A stretch of DNA of 22,333 nucleotides, from positions 1 to 22,333 of the forward strand of contig MHUC01000026.1 of the NCBI GenBank assembly GCA_001823315.1, given 5' to 3'. Numbering within the stretch: the stretch's first letter is position 1; each line of letters begins with the position of its first letter. Position numbers and translations under genes: made by a program. This document shows positions 12,340 to 21,822 of this stretch, piece by piece. This DNA is from Candidatus Wildermuthbacteria bacterium RIFCSPHIGHO2_12_FULL_40_12 (lineage in GTDB: Bacteria; Patescibacteriota; Minisyncoccia; Minisyncoccales; 2-12-FULL-40-12). The notes beneath the pieces were generated by a model that did no database searches, was not told where the DNA came from, and worked only from the letters and a program-made list of their open reading frames with translations.

Positions 12340-14568
12340 TCAAACCTTCTGCCAGTTAGGATTGTCGCCGTCGCGATCATCATTCGCATCGTTGTTGCTC
12401 CAGTATATTTCTCGGGGCTTAGCGCCTTCGGCAGGACCAACCAATCCTTTTTCCTCCATTACATCTATTAAACGGGCGGCTCTTGCATAACCTATCCTTA
12501 ATCTGCGCTGAAGTAAAGAAGCAGAGGCCTTTTTCGCTTCAATAACGACTTTTTTAGCTTCTTCGTATAAAGAATCGTCTACTTGCGAAGAATCGCTGTT
12601 GTCGCCGCCTGGTTCTTGCAACGCCTTGCTTAAATCATCGTACAACGAATTCCCTAACAATGCTTGATTACTTTGTTTATCAAATCCGGATTGAGATTTT
12701 ATGTGATCAACCACTCTTCGCAATTCTTTCTCTGAAGCATAGGCGCACTGAATTCTTTTGGGTTTTAAAATTTCTCCGGAGATGAAAAGCATGTCTCCAG
12801 CGCCAAGCAGTTTTTCCGCTCCGGCCATGTCTAAAACGGTGCGAGAGTCCACTTGAGAAGCAACCTGAAAGGTAACTCGAGCGGTGATATTCGCCTTGAT
12901 TAAACCGGTAATCACTTCTACGGATGGTCTCTGGGTAGCAAGTACCAGATGAATACCAACCGCTCTTGCCATTTGAGCAATTCTTACTGTTCCTGCTTCT
13001 ATCTCTCTGCCTTTTGCCGCCATTAAATCTGCAAGTTCATCAATAATCAAAACAATATATGGCATCGGTTCAAGGTCTGACAACGAACTGTCGCTTTTCT
13101 GACGGATTTTAGACGAGTTAAATTTTTTGGCAATTATATCGTTATAACCTGTTATGTCTCTGGAGCCAGCTTCAACCAACAAATCAAATCGCCTCTCCAT
13201 TTCTCCGATCAACCACCTTAAGGCATTACAGGTTAGGTTGGCGTTGTAAATCACCGGGCACAGAAGATGGGGCAAATTGCTATACACCGGAAATTCAACG
13301 CGCTTAGGGTCAATCAAAATTAATCTTAGAGTAGCCGGTGAATTCTTATATAAAAGATTAAGCAAGAGCGAGTTTAGAAAAATTGTTTTACCGCTACCAG
13401 TCGACCCAGCAACCAGCATATGAGGCATTCTGGCTAGATCAGTGAAAACCGGATTTCCGGCAACGTCTCTGCCCAAAGCAATGTTTAATCCCGGCGATGA
13501 TAACTGAAAGTTTGGGTCAGAAATTAAATTCCTTAACCTTACTTGGGCTCTAACTTTGTTCGGTATTTCGACCCCAACTAAAGACCTGCCAGGTATCGGC
13601 GCCTCTATCCTAATGGGATGGGAAGCTAAAGCCAAGGATAAATCGTTTGACAAAGTGGTAATACGAGAGAGTTTCACGCCTTCCGCGGGTTTTAACGTAT
13701 ATTGAGTAACGGCAGGACCAACGTTAATTTCTGACATTTCCACCGGAATATCAAAATTCTGCAGTGTCTTTTTAATAATCGCGGAGTTGGTTTTTGTGTC
13801 GCCGCTGGACGGTTCTCCCCTGTCTAACTCTAAAAGATCTAACGGTGGCGATTTATAATTCAAAAGGCCGGTTAATAATGGTTCAGCGACTTTGTCTTTT
13901 TCGTCTAAAACGGCTTTTTCTGTTTTGTCTTTCTTTGACTGCGCCTCGGACACAGAAGACACCTGCTTGATAGCAAGTTTTGGCGCAAATATCTGCTTAA
14001 TAAGAGTTGGTTTTTGCTCTCGTTCGACCTCGTCTATTGACTTGGGTTGCGACGACGCCGGCCGCTTGAGAAGATGCCAAAAAATGAGGGCGCCAACCAA
14101 AACCACTACAATAAAAATTATTTGAGCGATCCAGAATCCGAATAATTTCACCGCAAAAGAACTAAAAACATAACCAATCCACCCGCCCTTAGATACCGAG
14201 GATGCGTTATCGGTCAAGGCGGGATCGTTTGCGCTTAAGCCGCCCAGAATGCCTGATATGCCAAGAATCAACAACGCGATCGCCAACATCAAAGGAAATA
14301 CAAATATGCGGTATTGGGAATAGAAAAAAACAAAGGAGGCAAGAATCAGAACCAGAGGAACAAACAAGGTTGTTTTGCCAACCAGGATATCAAGAATATT
14401 TCTTAACGCCGAACCCGCGACGCCAGAAGCGTCGAAAAAGGAAAATGTAATAACCAAACTGAAAATCAAAAACGCAACGCCCCAAACCCATCTTTTAACT
14501 CCAGACGGAAAAATAAATCCGCCATCTTTTTCTTTATGGTTTCTCTTGTTCTTTTTGCGTTTAGCCAT
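12340..14568 (-). CDS. ftsK: DNA translocase FtsK/SpoIIIE
   Basis: Septum-anchored, ATP-driven double-stranded DNA pump that clears chromosomes from the division site; 742 residues. A lysine-rich N-terminus (1-16) precedes about four membrane helices (about 27-45, 66-86, 89-110, 129-166). A short charged linker (about 170-235) follows, much shorter than in E. coli. The alpha/beta motor carries Walker A GSTGSGKT (388-395), LILIDPKRVEF, Walker B VLIIDELADL (506-515) and LATQRPSV. The C-terminal winged-helix gamma domain (ASASLLQRRLRIGYARAARLIDVMEEKG) normally reads KOPS-like sites. The ATG has one of the few ribosome-binding-like sequences here (AGGA at 14573-14570, only 1 nt from the ATG). It lies directly downstream of rpoC. 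Confidence 0.95.
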   Translation of the reverse strand: MAKRKKNKRNHKEKDGGFIFPSGVKRWVWGVAFLIFSLVITFSFFDASGVAGSALRNILDILVGKTTLFVPLVLILASFVFFYSQYRIFVFPLMLAIALLILGISGILGGLSANDPALTDNASSVSKGGWIGYVFSSFAVKLFGFWIAQIIFIVVVLVGALIFWHLLKRPASSQPKSIDEVEREQKPTLIKQIFAPKLAIKQVSSVSEAQSKKDKTEKAVLDEKDKVAEPLLTGLLNYKSPPLDLLELDRGEPSSGDTKTNSAIIKKTLQNFDIPVEMSEINVGPAVTQYTLKPAEGVKLSRITTLSNDLSLALASHPIRIEAPIPGRSLVGVEIPNKVRAQVRLRNLISDPNFQLSSPGLNIALGRDVAGNPVFTDLARMPHMLVAGSTGSGKTIFLNSLLLNLLYKNSPATLRLILIDPKRVEFPVYSNLPHLLCPVIYNANLTCNALRWLIGEMERRFDLLVEAGSRDITGYNDIIAKKFNSSKIRQKSDSSLSDLEPMPYIVLIIDELADLMAAKGREIEAGTVRIAQMARAVGIHLVLATQRPSVEVITGLIKANITARVTFQVASQVDSRTVLDMAGAEKLLGAGDMLFISGEILKPKRIQCAYASEKELRRVVDHIKSQSGFDKQSNQALLGNSLYDDLSKALQEPGGDNSDSSQVDDSLYEEAKKVVIEAKKASASLLQRRLRIGYARAARLIDVMEEKGLVGPAEGAKPREIYWSNNDANDDRDGDNPNWQKV

Positions 14569-14599
14569 GTCCTACTGAAACCAATAAAATGTTATAATT

Positions 14600-17500
14600 T
14601 TATTTTTTAAATCCCGTGCCTGCGGGCACCAACTTACCTATTATAACATTTTCCTTCAATCCTTTTAATCGATCTTCTTTACCTTCGATGGACGCTTTAA
14701 TAAGGATACGAGATGTTTCTTGGAAAGAGGCGGCAGACAAGAAAGAGTCGGTACTTAAGGCAACTCTCGACATGCCAAGCAATATGGTTTGCGCCATCGC
14801 CGGTTTTTTATTGTCTTTTTTTAGGGCGGCGTTGGTTTCCAAAAATTTGGCTCTCTCTATGATTTCGCCCGGGACAAAATAGCTGTCGCCAGAGGTTTTA
14901 ATTTTAACTCTAGAAAACATTTGCCTGATTACCACTTCAACATGTTTATCGTGAATAGTAGCTCCTTGAGAAACATATATTTTTTGAATCTCCTTAACAA
15001 TATAGCGCTGCGTGGTATTAATATCGGTGTACTTAAACAACTCTTTAAGATCGGAGTATCCTTCACAAAGTTGTTGCCCTTTTTTCACTACATCATTCGC
15101 ATTGACTAAAATAGCCATTGTCGGAGAAATCTTGTAATCTACAACTTCGTTCTTTTTCGTTCTTTTTGGCTTTTCGGAGGATTGATCGGGTTTGACTTGG
15201 ATACGAACTGTTCGGTCAGCGGTCACCTCGATAACTTTGCCATCGACTTGAGAAATCACCGCTCGTCCTCTTGGTTCTCTCGCTTCAAAAATCTCTTGAA
15301 CCCTTGGCAAACCAGAAGTTATGTCGCCGCCACCAGCCACGCCTCCGGTATGGAACGTTCTCATGGTCAGCTGTGTTCCCGGCTCTCCAATGGCCTGGGA
15401 AGCAACAATCCCTACGGCCTCGCCCAATTTTACCTGTTGGTTCAATCCCAAATCCCAACCGTAACACTTCTGACAAACCCCTCTTATCGTTTTACAGCTT
15501 AACGGGGATCTTGCTTTTAATATGTTAAGATCGCTGTTTGCAATTGCCTCTGCGGCCCTCCAGTCAACTACGGCGCCCGCCTTAAGAATGGTTTTGACCC
15601 TTCCTTCGGCGGTCTTAATTTTTATATCTTCCAACACCGTCCTTCCTAATACTTTGAAAATAAAGTTTTGACCTATATCATCAGATTCTGCGCGTAATAT
15701 ATCAATTCCAGTATCGTCCTTACAGTCCTCCTCCGACACTATTACTTCGTGCGCAACGTCAACAAGACGCCTAGTCAGATAACCGGCAGTCGAAGTTCGG
15801 AGGGCGGTATCAGCCGTTCCTTTTCTGGCTCCATGAGTAGAAATAAAGTATTCAAGCACATCAAACCCTTCTTTAAAGGAATTTTTAATCGGCAGTTCAA
15901 TGATTTCTCCTGCCGGATTCACCACCAACCCTTTCATGCCCGCCATTTGAACTGGCTGCGTCCAAGACCCCCTAGCGCCAGAATCAACTATCTGAAAAAC
16001 CGGGCCGGCTTCTGGCAGGGTTTTGGGAACAAGTTTCTCAATCTCTGACTTAACTTTATTCCAGATCTCAATGGCTTTGTCTCTTTTCTCTTCTTGCGAG
16101 AGCAATCCTCTGTGGTAATGGGACTCAATATCCTCTATTTCTCGTTCGGCTGCTTCAACGATCGCTTTTTTCTCTTTGGGGACAATCAAGTCATTCATCC
16201 CCCAGGTGGTACCCGAGAGCGTTGCGTATTCGAATCCCAAGTCCTTAATCTTGTCTAAGGTTTCATGAAAAACATCGTGGCCATAATCTTCAAATATTTC
16301 CCTAATCAATCTCTCTAATCCCTTAGCGTTCATGGTCGCGTTGTGGAAAGGAAGGGAAACAGGTAGGACTTCGTTAAAAATAATCCTTCCAACGCTTGTT
16401 TCGATTAAATCATCCTGAATTCTTACTTTAATCAAGGCCTTCAAGTCAACTTCTCCGAATTCATGCGCTAAGATCGCTTCGGTTTTGTCTCCAAGAACCG
16501 CGCCTTCTCCCTTTTTTCCCTGCACAATCTTAGTCAGCCAATAACACCCTAAAACAATGTCTTTATCCGGACTGACAATAGGCAAACCAGTAGCTGGTTT
16601 CAACAAATTGTTCGTGGACAAAATAATCTCTCTGGCTTCTTTCTGGGCTTCTTCGGATAACGGCAAATGCACAGCCATCTGGTCTCCGTCAAAGTCGGCG
16701 TTGAAAGCTCTACAAACAAACGGATGAATACGAAGCGACTCTCCCTCAATGAGTAAAGGTTTAAACGCTTGAATGCCCAACCTGTGCAGTGTCGGAGCCC
16801 TGTTTAAAAGCACTAATTTATCTTTCGTGATTTCTTCTAATGTCGCCCAGATTTCGTCAGTCTCTTCTTCGATCAATCTGGTAGCGCCTCTAACGTTATA
16901 GGCCAACTCTTTCTCTAAGATTTTTTGAATAACGAATGGCTTAAAAAGCTCTAATGCCATTTTCTTGGGAATGCCGCATTGATACAATTTTAGTTCCGGC
17001 CCAACTACGATTACTGATCGTCCAGAATAATCAACTCTCTTTCCTAAAAGATTTTGCCTAAACCTCCCCTGCTTGCCTTCGAGCATATCGGTCAGCGATT
17101 TCAGAAGTCGCTTCCCGCCCGTAGTGGCTTGCGTCATAGTTCCTTTCCTCATTTTGTTGTCAATCAAGGCGTCTACCGCCTCTTGCAACATCCTTTTTTC
17201 GTTCCTTACAATGACATCCGGAGCCGCTATCTCCAATAAATACTTCAAACGATTGTTCCTATTGATAACCCTGCGGTAAAGATCGTTCAGATCGGAAGAA
17301 GCGTAGCGTCCGCCGTCTATCTGAACCATTGGTCGTAAATCCGGAGGCAGTACCGGCAAAACCGTTAGAAACATCCATTCTGGCCTAGTACCAGCCAAAT
17401 CCATTGAACGGAAAAATTTCAACCTTATTAAAAGCTTTCTTTTGGCAAGAGGTGAGGCGTCTTCAATGTCAGCATTAATTTTTTTAACTCCTTGTTTCAA

Positions 17501-18250
17501 ATCGATCTCTTGAAAAAGCTTTCTAAGAGTTTCGGACCCTGTCCCTGCTTCAAAAACCTCGCCATACTTTAAAGAGAAATTATGATACTCCAATTCCGAC
17601 AGGATCTTCAAGCGTTTCAAAGATAGCAACTCCTCTTTCGTCTTATCCCGTAAGGATTTTAGCTCTTGAATCTGACTATTCAACAGTTTCAAATCCTTTT
17701 GTTTGGGTTTGCTCTTGCTTTTCTTTGTTTCTTGGGCGTTTTTGCTTTTCTTATTCGCGGCTGATTTTAGAAACTTTGCCTTCAACTCGAATTCCTTATC
17801 GATTTCTTCCAGATATCTTTTGCGCGCATCTTCGTTGGTCGCGATGATAATGTAAGAAGCAAAGTAAATTACTTTTTCTATTTGCTGCATCGAAATATCC
17901 AACGCCATTCCCATTCTGGACGGAATGCCTTTTAAAAACCAGATATGAGATACCGGACAAGCAAGCTTGATATGCCCCATACGTTCTCTTCTTACCAGCG
18001 ATTTCGTCACTTCTACACCGCATCTGTCGCAAATAATGCCCTTATAGCGAATCCTTCGGTATTTTCCGCAATAACATTCATAATCTTTTTCCGGACCAAA
18101 GATCTTTTCGCAAAACAAACCGTCTTTTTCCGATCTCTGGGTACGATAATTAATGGTTTCGGGCTTTGTTACTTCGCCATGAGACCACGATAAAATATCG
18201 TCGGGTGAAGCTAACTTTATCCTTATTTTTTCTAAATCTTGGACTCTCAT
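14600..18250 (-). CDS. rpoC: DNA-directed RNA polymerase subunit beta'
   Basis: Catalytic large subunit of RNA polymerase; 1216 residues. The N-terminal zinc finger CYCGKYRRIRYKGIICDRC has Cys59, 61, 74 and 77. The active-site loop NADFDGD (517-523) holds the Mg-binding aspartates. Bridge-helix and trigger-loop segments (GARKGTADTALRTSTAGYLTRRL, quoted here as positions 807-829, and GEPGTQLTMRTFHTGG) are intact, and the second zinc site has Cys843, 919, 926 and 929. Between about 155 and 215 there is a lysine-rich, probably coiled-coil insertion (KSKNAQETKKSKSKPKQK). The start is 14 nt after rpoB, with the canonical VQDLEKIRIKLASP N-terminus but no Shine-Dalgarno. It is probably cotranscribed with rpoB and possibly ftsK. 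Confidence 0.98.
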   Translation of the reverse strand: MRVQDLEKIRIKLASPDDILSWSHGEVTKPETINYRTQRSEKDGLFCEKIFGPEKDYECYCGKYRRIRYKGIICDRCGVEVTKSLVRRERMGHIKLACPVSHIWFLKGIPSRMGMALDISMQQIEKVIYFASYIIIATNEDARKRYLEEIDKEFELKAKFLKSAANKKSKNAQETKKSKSKPKQKDLKLLNSQIQELKSLRDKTKEELLSLKRLKILSELEYHNFSLKYGEVFEAGTGSETLRKLFQEIDLKQGVKKINADIEDASPLAKRKLLIRLKFFRSMDLAGTRPEWMFLTVLPVLPPDLRPMVQIDGGRYASSDLNDLYRRVINRNNRLKYLLEIAAPDVIVRNEKRMLQEAVDALIDNKMRKGTMTQATTGGKRLLKSLTDMLEGKQGRFRQNLLGKRVDYSGRSVIVVGPELKLYQCGIPKKMALELFKPFVIQKILEKELAYNVRGATRLIEEETDEIWATLEEITKDKLVLLNRAPTLHRLGIQAFKPLLIEGESLRIHPFVCRAFNADFDGDQMAVHLPLSEEAQKEAREIILSTNNLLKPATGLPIVSPDKDIVLGCYWLTKIVQGKKGEGAVLGDKTEAILAHEFGEVDLKALIKVRIQDDLIETSVGRIIFNEVLPVSLPFHNATMNAKGLERLIREIFEDYGHDVFHETLDKIKDLGFEYATLSGTTWGMNDLIVPKEKKAIVEAAEREIEDIESHYHRGLLSQEEKRDKAIEIWNKVKSEIEKLVPKTLPEAGPVFQIVDSGARGSWTQPVQMAGMKGLVVNPAGEIIELPIKNSFKEGFDVLEYFISTHGARKGTADTALRTSTAGYLTRRLVDVAHEVIVSEEDCKDDTGIDILRAESDDIGQNFIFKVLGRTVLEDIKIKTAEGRVKTILKAGAVVDWRAAEAIANSDLNILKARSPLSCKTIRGVCQKCYGWDLGLNQQVKLGEAVGIVASQAIGEPGTQLTMRTFHTGGVAGGGDITSGLPRVQEIFEAREPRGRAVISQVDGKVIEVTADRTVRIQVKPDQSSEKPKRTKKNEVVDYKISPTMAILVNANDVVKKGQQLCEGYSDLKELFKYTDINTTQRYIVKEIQKIYVSQGATIHDKHVEVVIRQMFSRVKIKTSGDSYFVPGEIIERAKFLETNAALKKDNKKPAMAQTILLGMSRVALSTDSFLSAASFQETSRILIKASIEGKEDRLKGLKENVIIGKLVPAGTGFKK

Positions 18251-18264
18251 AAAAATAGATTAGA

Positions 18265-21200
18265 TTAAAATTCTTTTTCTTGCGGTTTCTCTTTAACCTC
18301 AACGTTTAGCCCTAATGATTTTAATTCGTTAACCAAGAGGCTGAAAGAAGCTGGAACATTGGGAGTTTTAATTTGCTCTCCTTTTAAAATAGCTTCGTAG
18401 GCGGCAGCTCTTCCAGGCACGTCGTCCGATTTAATGGTTAACATTTCCTGCAAAGTAAAAGCCGCGCCATATCCTTCTAATGCCCACACTTCCATTTCTC
18501 CAAACCGCTGACCACCAAATTGCGCCTTACCCCCTAATGGCTGTTGAGTAATTAAAGAATAAGGACCGATAGATCTCATATGAATTTTATCCGCCACCAT
18601 ATGGATCAGTTTCATCATATAAATATACCCAACCGTTATTTTTTCCGAAAATGGCAAACCCGTCCTCCCGTCGAATAAAACGACTTTCCCGTCTTCAGGC
18701 AGGCCAGCATCTCTTAAAGAGAGCTTGATATCTTCTTCGGTGGCCCCAGACAAAGACGGAGTCACGGCAAGAAATCCTGATGTCTTTGCCGCAAATCCCA
18801 GATGCGTTTCCAGTATTTGCCCTATATTCATTCTCGATACCACGCCAAGAGGATTCAAAACCATGTCAATCGGAGTACCATCTTCCATAAACGGCATTTC
18901 TTCTTCGGGTAAAATCCTAGAAACAACTCCTTTGTTCCCATGACGACCAGCCAATTTATCGCCGGCCTGAATCTTTCTAAGCTCGGCAACCTCAACCTCA
19001 ATCCTTTTAATGACTCCTGGCTCCAATTTGTGGCCAAGTTCTCTTGAGAAAACTTTCACGCCAACAACCCGACCCCTTTTCCCGTGTTCCATTCTTAACG
19101 ACGCATCTTTTACTTCTTTGGCTTTCTCGCCAAAAATCGCTCTTAATAATCTTTCTTCCGCGGTCAAATCCGTTTCCCCTTTTGGCGAAATTTTACCAAC
19201 CAAAATATCGTTCGGTCCAACTTCAGCTCCCACTCTTACAACGCCCTCTTCGTCTAAGTCCTTTAATTTCTCTTCAGAAACATTGGGGATATCGCAAGTG
19301 GTTACTTCCGGTCCCAACTTTGTTTCTCTTACGTCGCAATCAAAACTTTCCAAGTAAACAGACGTATAAACATCGTCCCTGATAAGTTTTTCTGAAATCA
19401 AAATCGCATCCTCGAAATTACTTCCTCGCCAAGGCAAAAACGCTACCAGAACATTGCGACCAAGGGCCAATCGGCCGTTAGAGATAGCTCCGCCATCGGT
19501 TAGAACATCTCCCTTTTTCACCCTTTGACCTACTTGCGCTAACGGCTTCTGATGGAAACAAGTATATTGGTTTGTTCTAATAAATGTTTTGAGGTTATAA
19601 GTTTTTGCAGAATTATTTTTATCTTTGATTTTGATATGGTTTGCGTCCGCCTCTGTCACAACGCCATCGTCATTGGCAATTAATATTTGCCCAGAGTTCT
19701 TAGCTACTTCCTCTTCCACTCCCGTGCAAACCAGTGGCGGTTCTGGATTCAGCAAGGGAACAGCTTGGCGCTGCATGTTCGAACCCATCAATGCTCTGTT
19801 GGCGTCGGTATTCTGCAAGAAAGGAATACAGCTCGTTGCCATCGACACTGCTTGTTCCGTAGAAACATCTATGAAATGAATATCTTTTCTATCGGTTACA
19901 CCAGGCTCACTCTTAATCCTTGCTTTAATCTTTCCCTGGGCTATATTTCCCTTTTCATCTATTAATGTTGACCCGGGAGCGATGTTATATCTTTCTTCTT
20001 CGTAAGCGTTGAGGTAATGCATCTCTGACCCGATCTTGCCGTTTTCAATTTTAAAATACGGAGTTTCGATAAAACCGTAGGGATTAATTCTGGCAAAGCT
20101 TGCCAGATGACCGACTAGTCCAATATTTGGTCCTTCCGGCGTTTGAATAGGACAAATCCTCCCATAATGAGATGGCTGAACATCTCTTACCTCGAATCCA
20201 GCTCTTTCCCTTGCCAACCCTCCTGGGCCCGTAGCGGATAACCTTCTTTTATGTTCTAATTCCGCCAAAGGATTTTCGTTATCCATGAATTGACAAATCT
20301 GGGAAGAAGTGAAGAATTCTTTAACCACCGCCATTATAGGACGGGGATTGATTAGCTGTACCGGCGTCATCAAGCTTAAGTCCAAAGTTGACATTCTGTC
20401 TTTCAAAATTCTCTCCATGCGCACCAGTCCTGCCCTCAAACGATTTTGCAACAACTCGTTGATAACTCTGACTCTCCTATTGCCCAAGTGATCAATTTCA
20501 TCGGGCTTGCCATTCGGATCATTATTTAACCTGATAATTTCTCTAACGGTAGCGATAATATCTTCCAGTTTCAAAATCCTATCTTCTAAAGCAATTTCTT
20601 TATTAATATTGTCAAAGGATTTCTGCGGAGACGCTGCTTTTTCTCTGCTCCTCTCTCGTTCTTTTCTGTCAGAAATATTATTTTTTGTCGCATTGCCGCG
20701 CGAACCAGATAATCTTTGCATCATTCTCCACCTTCCTACTTTTGACAAATCGTATCTCTCAAAATTGAAAAACATATTCCAAATCAGCTCTTTGGCGGTA
20801 TCAGGAGTCGCCACGTCTCCCGGCCTTAAGCGATGATAAATTTCAATCAAGGCGTCTGCTTGACTGTGGATTAGATCTCTCTTGAGGGTTTCTTCAATAA
20901 AATCAACTTCTCCTTTATTAACATCCGTAAAATATTCTTTGATGGATTGATCGTTTTCTGCGGCTCCAAGAGCCCTCAGCAAACAAGTCATAGACACTTT
21001 GCGCTTGCGGTCTATCTTAACCCCTATGAATCCGGACGGCTCGGTCTCAAACTCAAGCCAAGACCCCCTGTTTGGGATGATTTTAGCTCCAAAATAATTC
21101 TTCCCTCCCGTCCTTTGCAAGGTAAAGAATGCGCCGGGAGAACGAATCAGTTGCGATATTGCCACTCTTTCCACTCCGTTAACAATAAAAGTTCCCCGCT

Positions 21201-21543
21201 CGGTCATAATCGGAAAGTCAGTCAGAAAAACCTCTTGTTCTTTTATCTCTTTGGTTTTTAAGTTGACCAATCTTACTCTAACTCTCAGAGGGGCTTCGTA
21301 AGAATCATTGTTGTTTTTTGCTTCGAAATCGTCTTTGTATTTAGATTCGCCTAATTTATAATCCAAAAACCAAAGTTCCAATTCTTTTCCGGTATAATCG
21401 CGAATGGGAGAAATTTCGAAGAACAGCTCTTTGAGATCTTTCTCCCAAAATTTTGTCCAGTTGTCTTTTTGGATTGTCAACAAGTTTGGCAAGATGGCGG
21501 AAATCTGCGACTTACCAAAATTCTTGGTTTTGATGTTAAACAT
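18265..21543 (-). CDS. rpoB: DNA-directed RNA polymerase subunit beta
   Basis: Second catalytic subunit of RNA polymerase, about 1092 residues. It contains the rifampicin-pocket region SSQICQFMDNENPLAELEHKRR followed by LSATGPGGLARERAGFEVRDV, the PIQTPEGPNIGLV motif, GDKLAGRHGNKGVVS, and the C-terminal GGQRFGEMEVWALEGYGAA clamp-contact segment. Residues about 280-322 form a charged, low-complexity insertion (NATKNNISDRKERERSREK) not present in E. coli at this place. The ATG at 21543 gives MFNIKTKNFGKS; an in-frame GTG at 21552 would add three residues but overlaps a TATAAT. The rplJ-rplL genes that usually precede rpoB are absent; a TPR-protein gene lies upstream instead. rpoC follows after 14 nt. 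Confidence 0.97.
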   Translation of the reverse strand: MFNIKTKNFGKSQISAILPNLLTIQKDNWTKFWEKDLKELFFEISPIRDYTGKELELWFLDYKLGESKYKDDFEAKNNNDSYEAPLRVRVRLVNLKTKEIKEQEVFLTDFPIMTERGTFIVNGVERVAISQLIRSPGAFFTLQRTGGKNYFGAKIIPNRGSWLEFETEPSGFIGVKIDRKRKVSMTCLLRALGAAENDQSIKEYFTDVNKGEVDFIEETLKRDLIHSQADALIEIYHRLRPGDVATPDTAKELIWNMFFNFERYDLSKVGRWRMMQRLSGSRGNATKNNISDRKERERSREKAASPQKSFDNINKEIALEDRILKLEDIIATVREIIRLNNDPNGKPDEIDHLGNRRVRVINELLQNRLRAGLVRMERILKDRMSTLDLSLMTPVQLINPRPIMAVVKEFFTSSQICQFMDNENPLAELEHKRRLSATGPGGLARERAGFEVRDVQPSHYGRICPIQTPEGPNIGLVGHLASFARINPYGFIETPYFKIENGKIGSEMHYLNAYEEERYNIAPGSTLIDEKGNIAQGKIKARIKSEPGVTDRKDIHFIDVSTEQAVSMATSCIPFLQNTDANRALMGSNMQRQAVPLLNPEPPLVCTGVEEEVAKNSGQILIANDDGVVTEADANHIKIKDKNNSAKTYNLKTFIRTNQYTCFHQKPLAQVGQRVKKGDVLTDGGAISNGRLALGRNVLVAFLPWRGSNFEDAILISEKLIRDDVYTSVYLESFDCDVRETKLGPEVTTCDIPNVSEEKLKDLDEEGVVRVGAEVGPNDILVGKISPKGETDLTAEERLLRAIFGEKAKEVKDASLRMEHGKRGRVVGVKVFSRELGHKLEPGVIKRIEVEVAELRKIQAGDKLAGRHGNKGVVSRILPEEEMPFMEDGTPIDMVLNPLGVVSRMNIGQILETHLGFAAKTSGFLAVTPSLSGATEEDIKLSLRDAGLPEDGKVVLFDGRTGLPFSEKITVGYIYMMKLIHMVADKIHMRSIGPYSLITQQPLGGKAQFGGQRFGEMEVWALEGYGAAFTLQEMLTIKSDDVPGRAAAYEAILKGEQIKTPNVPASFSLLVNELKSLGLNVEVKEKPQEKEF

Positions 21544-21822
21544 ATTATACACAGGGCTAAAACTTAAAAATCCCCTTTTTTAGGACGACAAAAAATCCAA
21601 ACTATGGCTGGCGAAGAAAAATTTTTATTGTTTATCTAAAACACTGTGGAATAAAAAATCTGGCCGTAATCCTTAAAAATACTATCCGATAAAACAACAA
21701 GGTTTCAATGGCAATATATTCAAAAGCGGAAATGTAAAAACAAATACCAGAAGTAGCAGTTTTCAGTATATTATTCCTATGCTATATTATGCGCTCGGTA
21801 AAGTCAATGCTTTTAACAACGC
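21544..21822 (-). promoter_or_regulatory. Non-coding region upstream of rpoB with promoter candidates
   Basis: About 280 nt with no supported gene. The best promoter match on the minus strand is TTGAAA (21708-21703), an 18-nt spacer and TAGTAT (21684-21679), giving a leader of about 130 nt before rpoB. A second TATAAT (21549-21544) abuts the rpoB ATG; its predicted start would fall inside the gene, so it is probably incidental. A further TTGACT near 21805 has only a poor -10. No ribosomal L10 leader or clear terminator for the upstream TPR gene is visible. Confidence 0.35.

Noticed and set aside
14600..14650. Terminator hairpin at the end of rpoC (GTGCC-CGCA-GGCAC)
   Set aside because: It lies in conserved coding sequence for LVPAGTG and is followed by A-rich rather than T-rich sequence on the transcribed strand.
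20250..20310. Rifampicin-resistant RpoB
   Set aside because: The Asp, His and Ser most often mutated in resistance are wild type; the Ile and Cys replacing Leu and Ser in SSQLSQF are insufficient to claim resistance.
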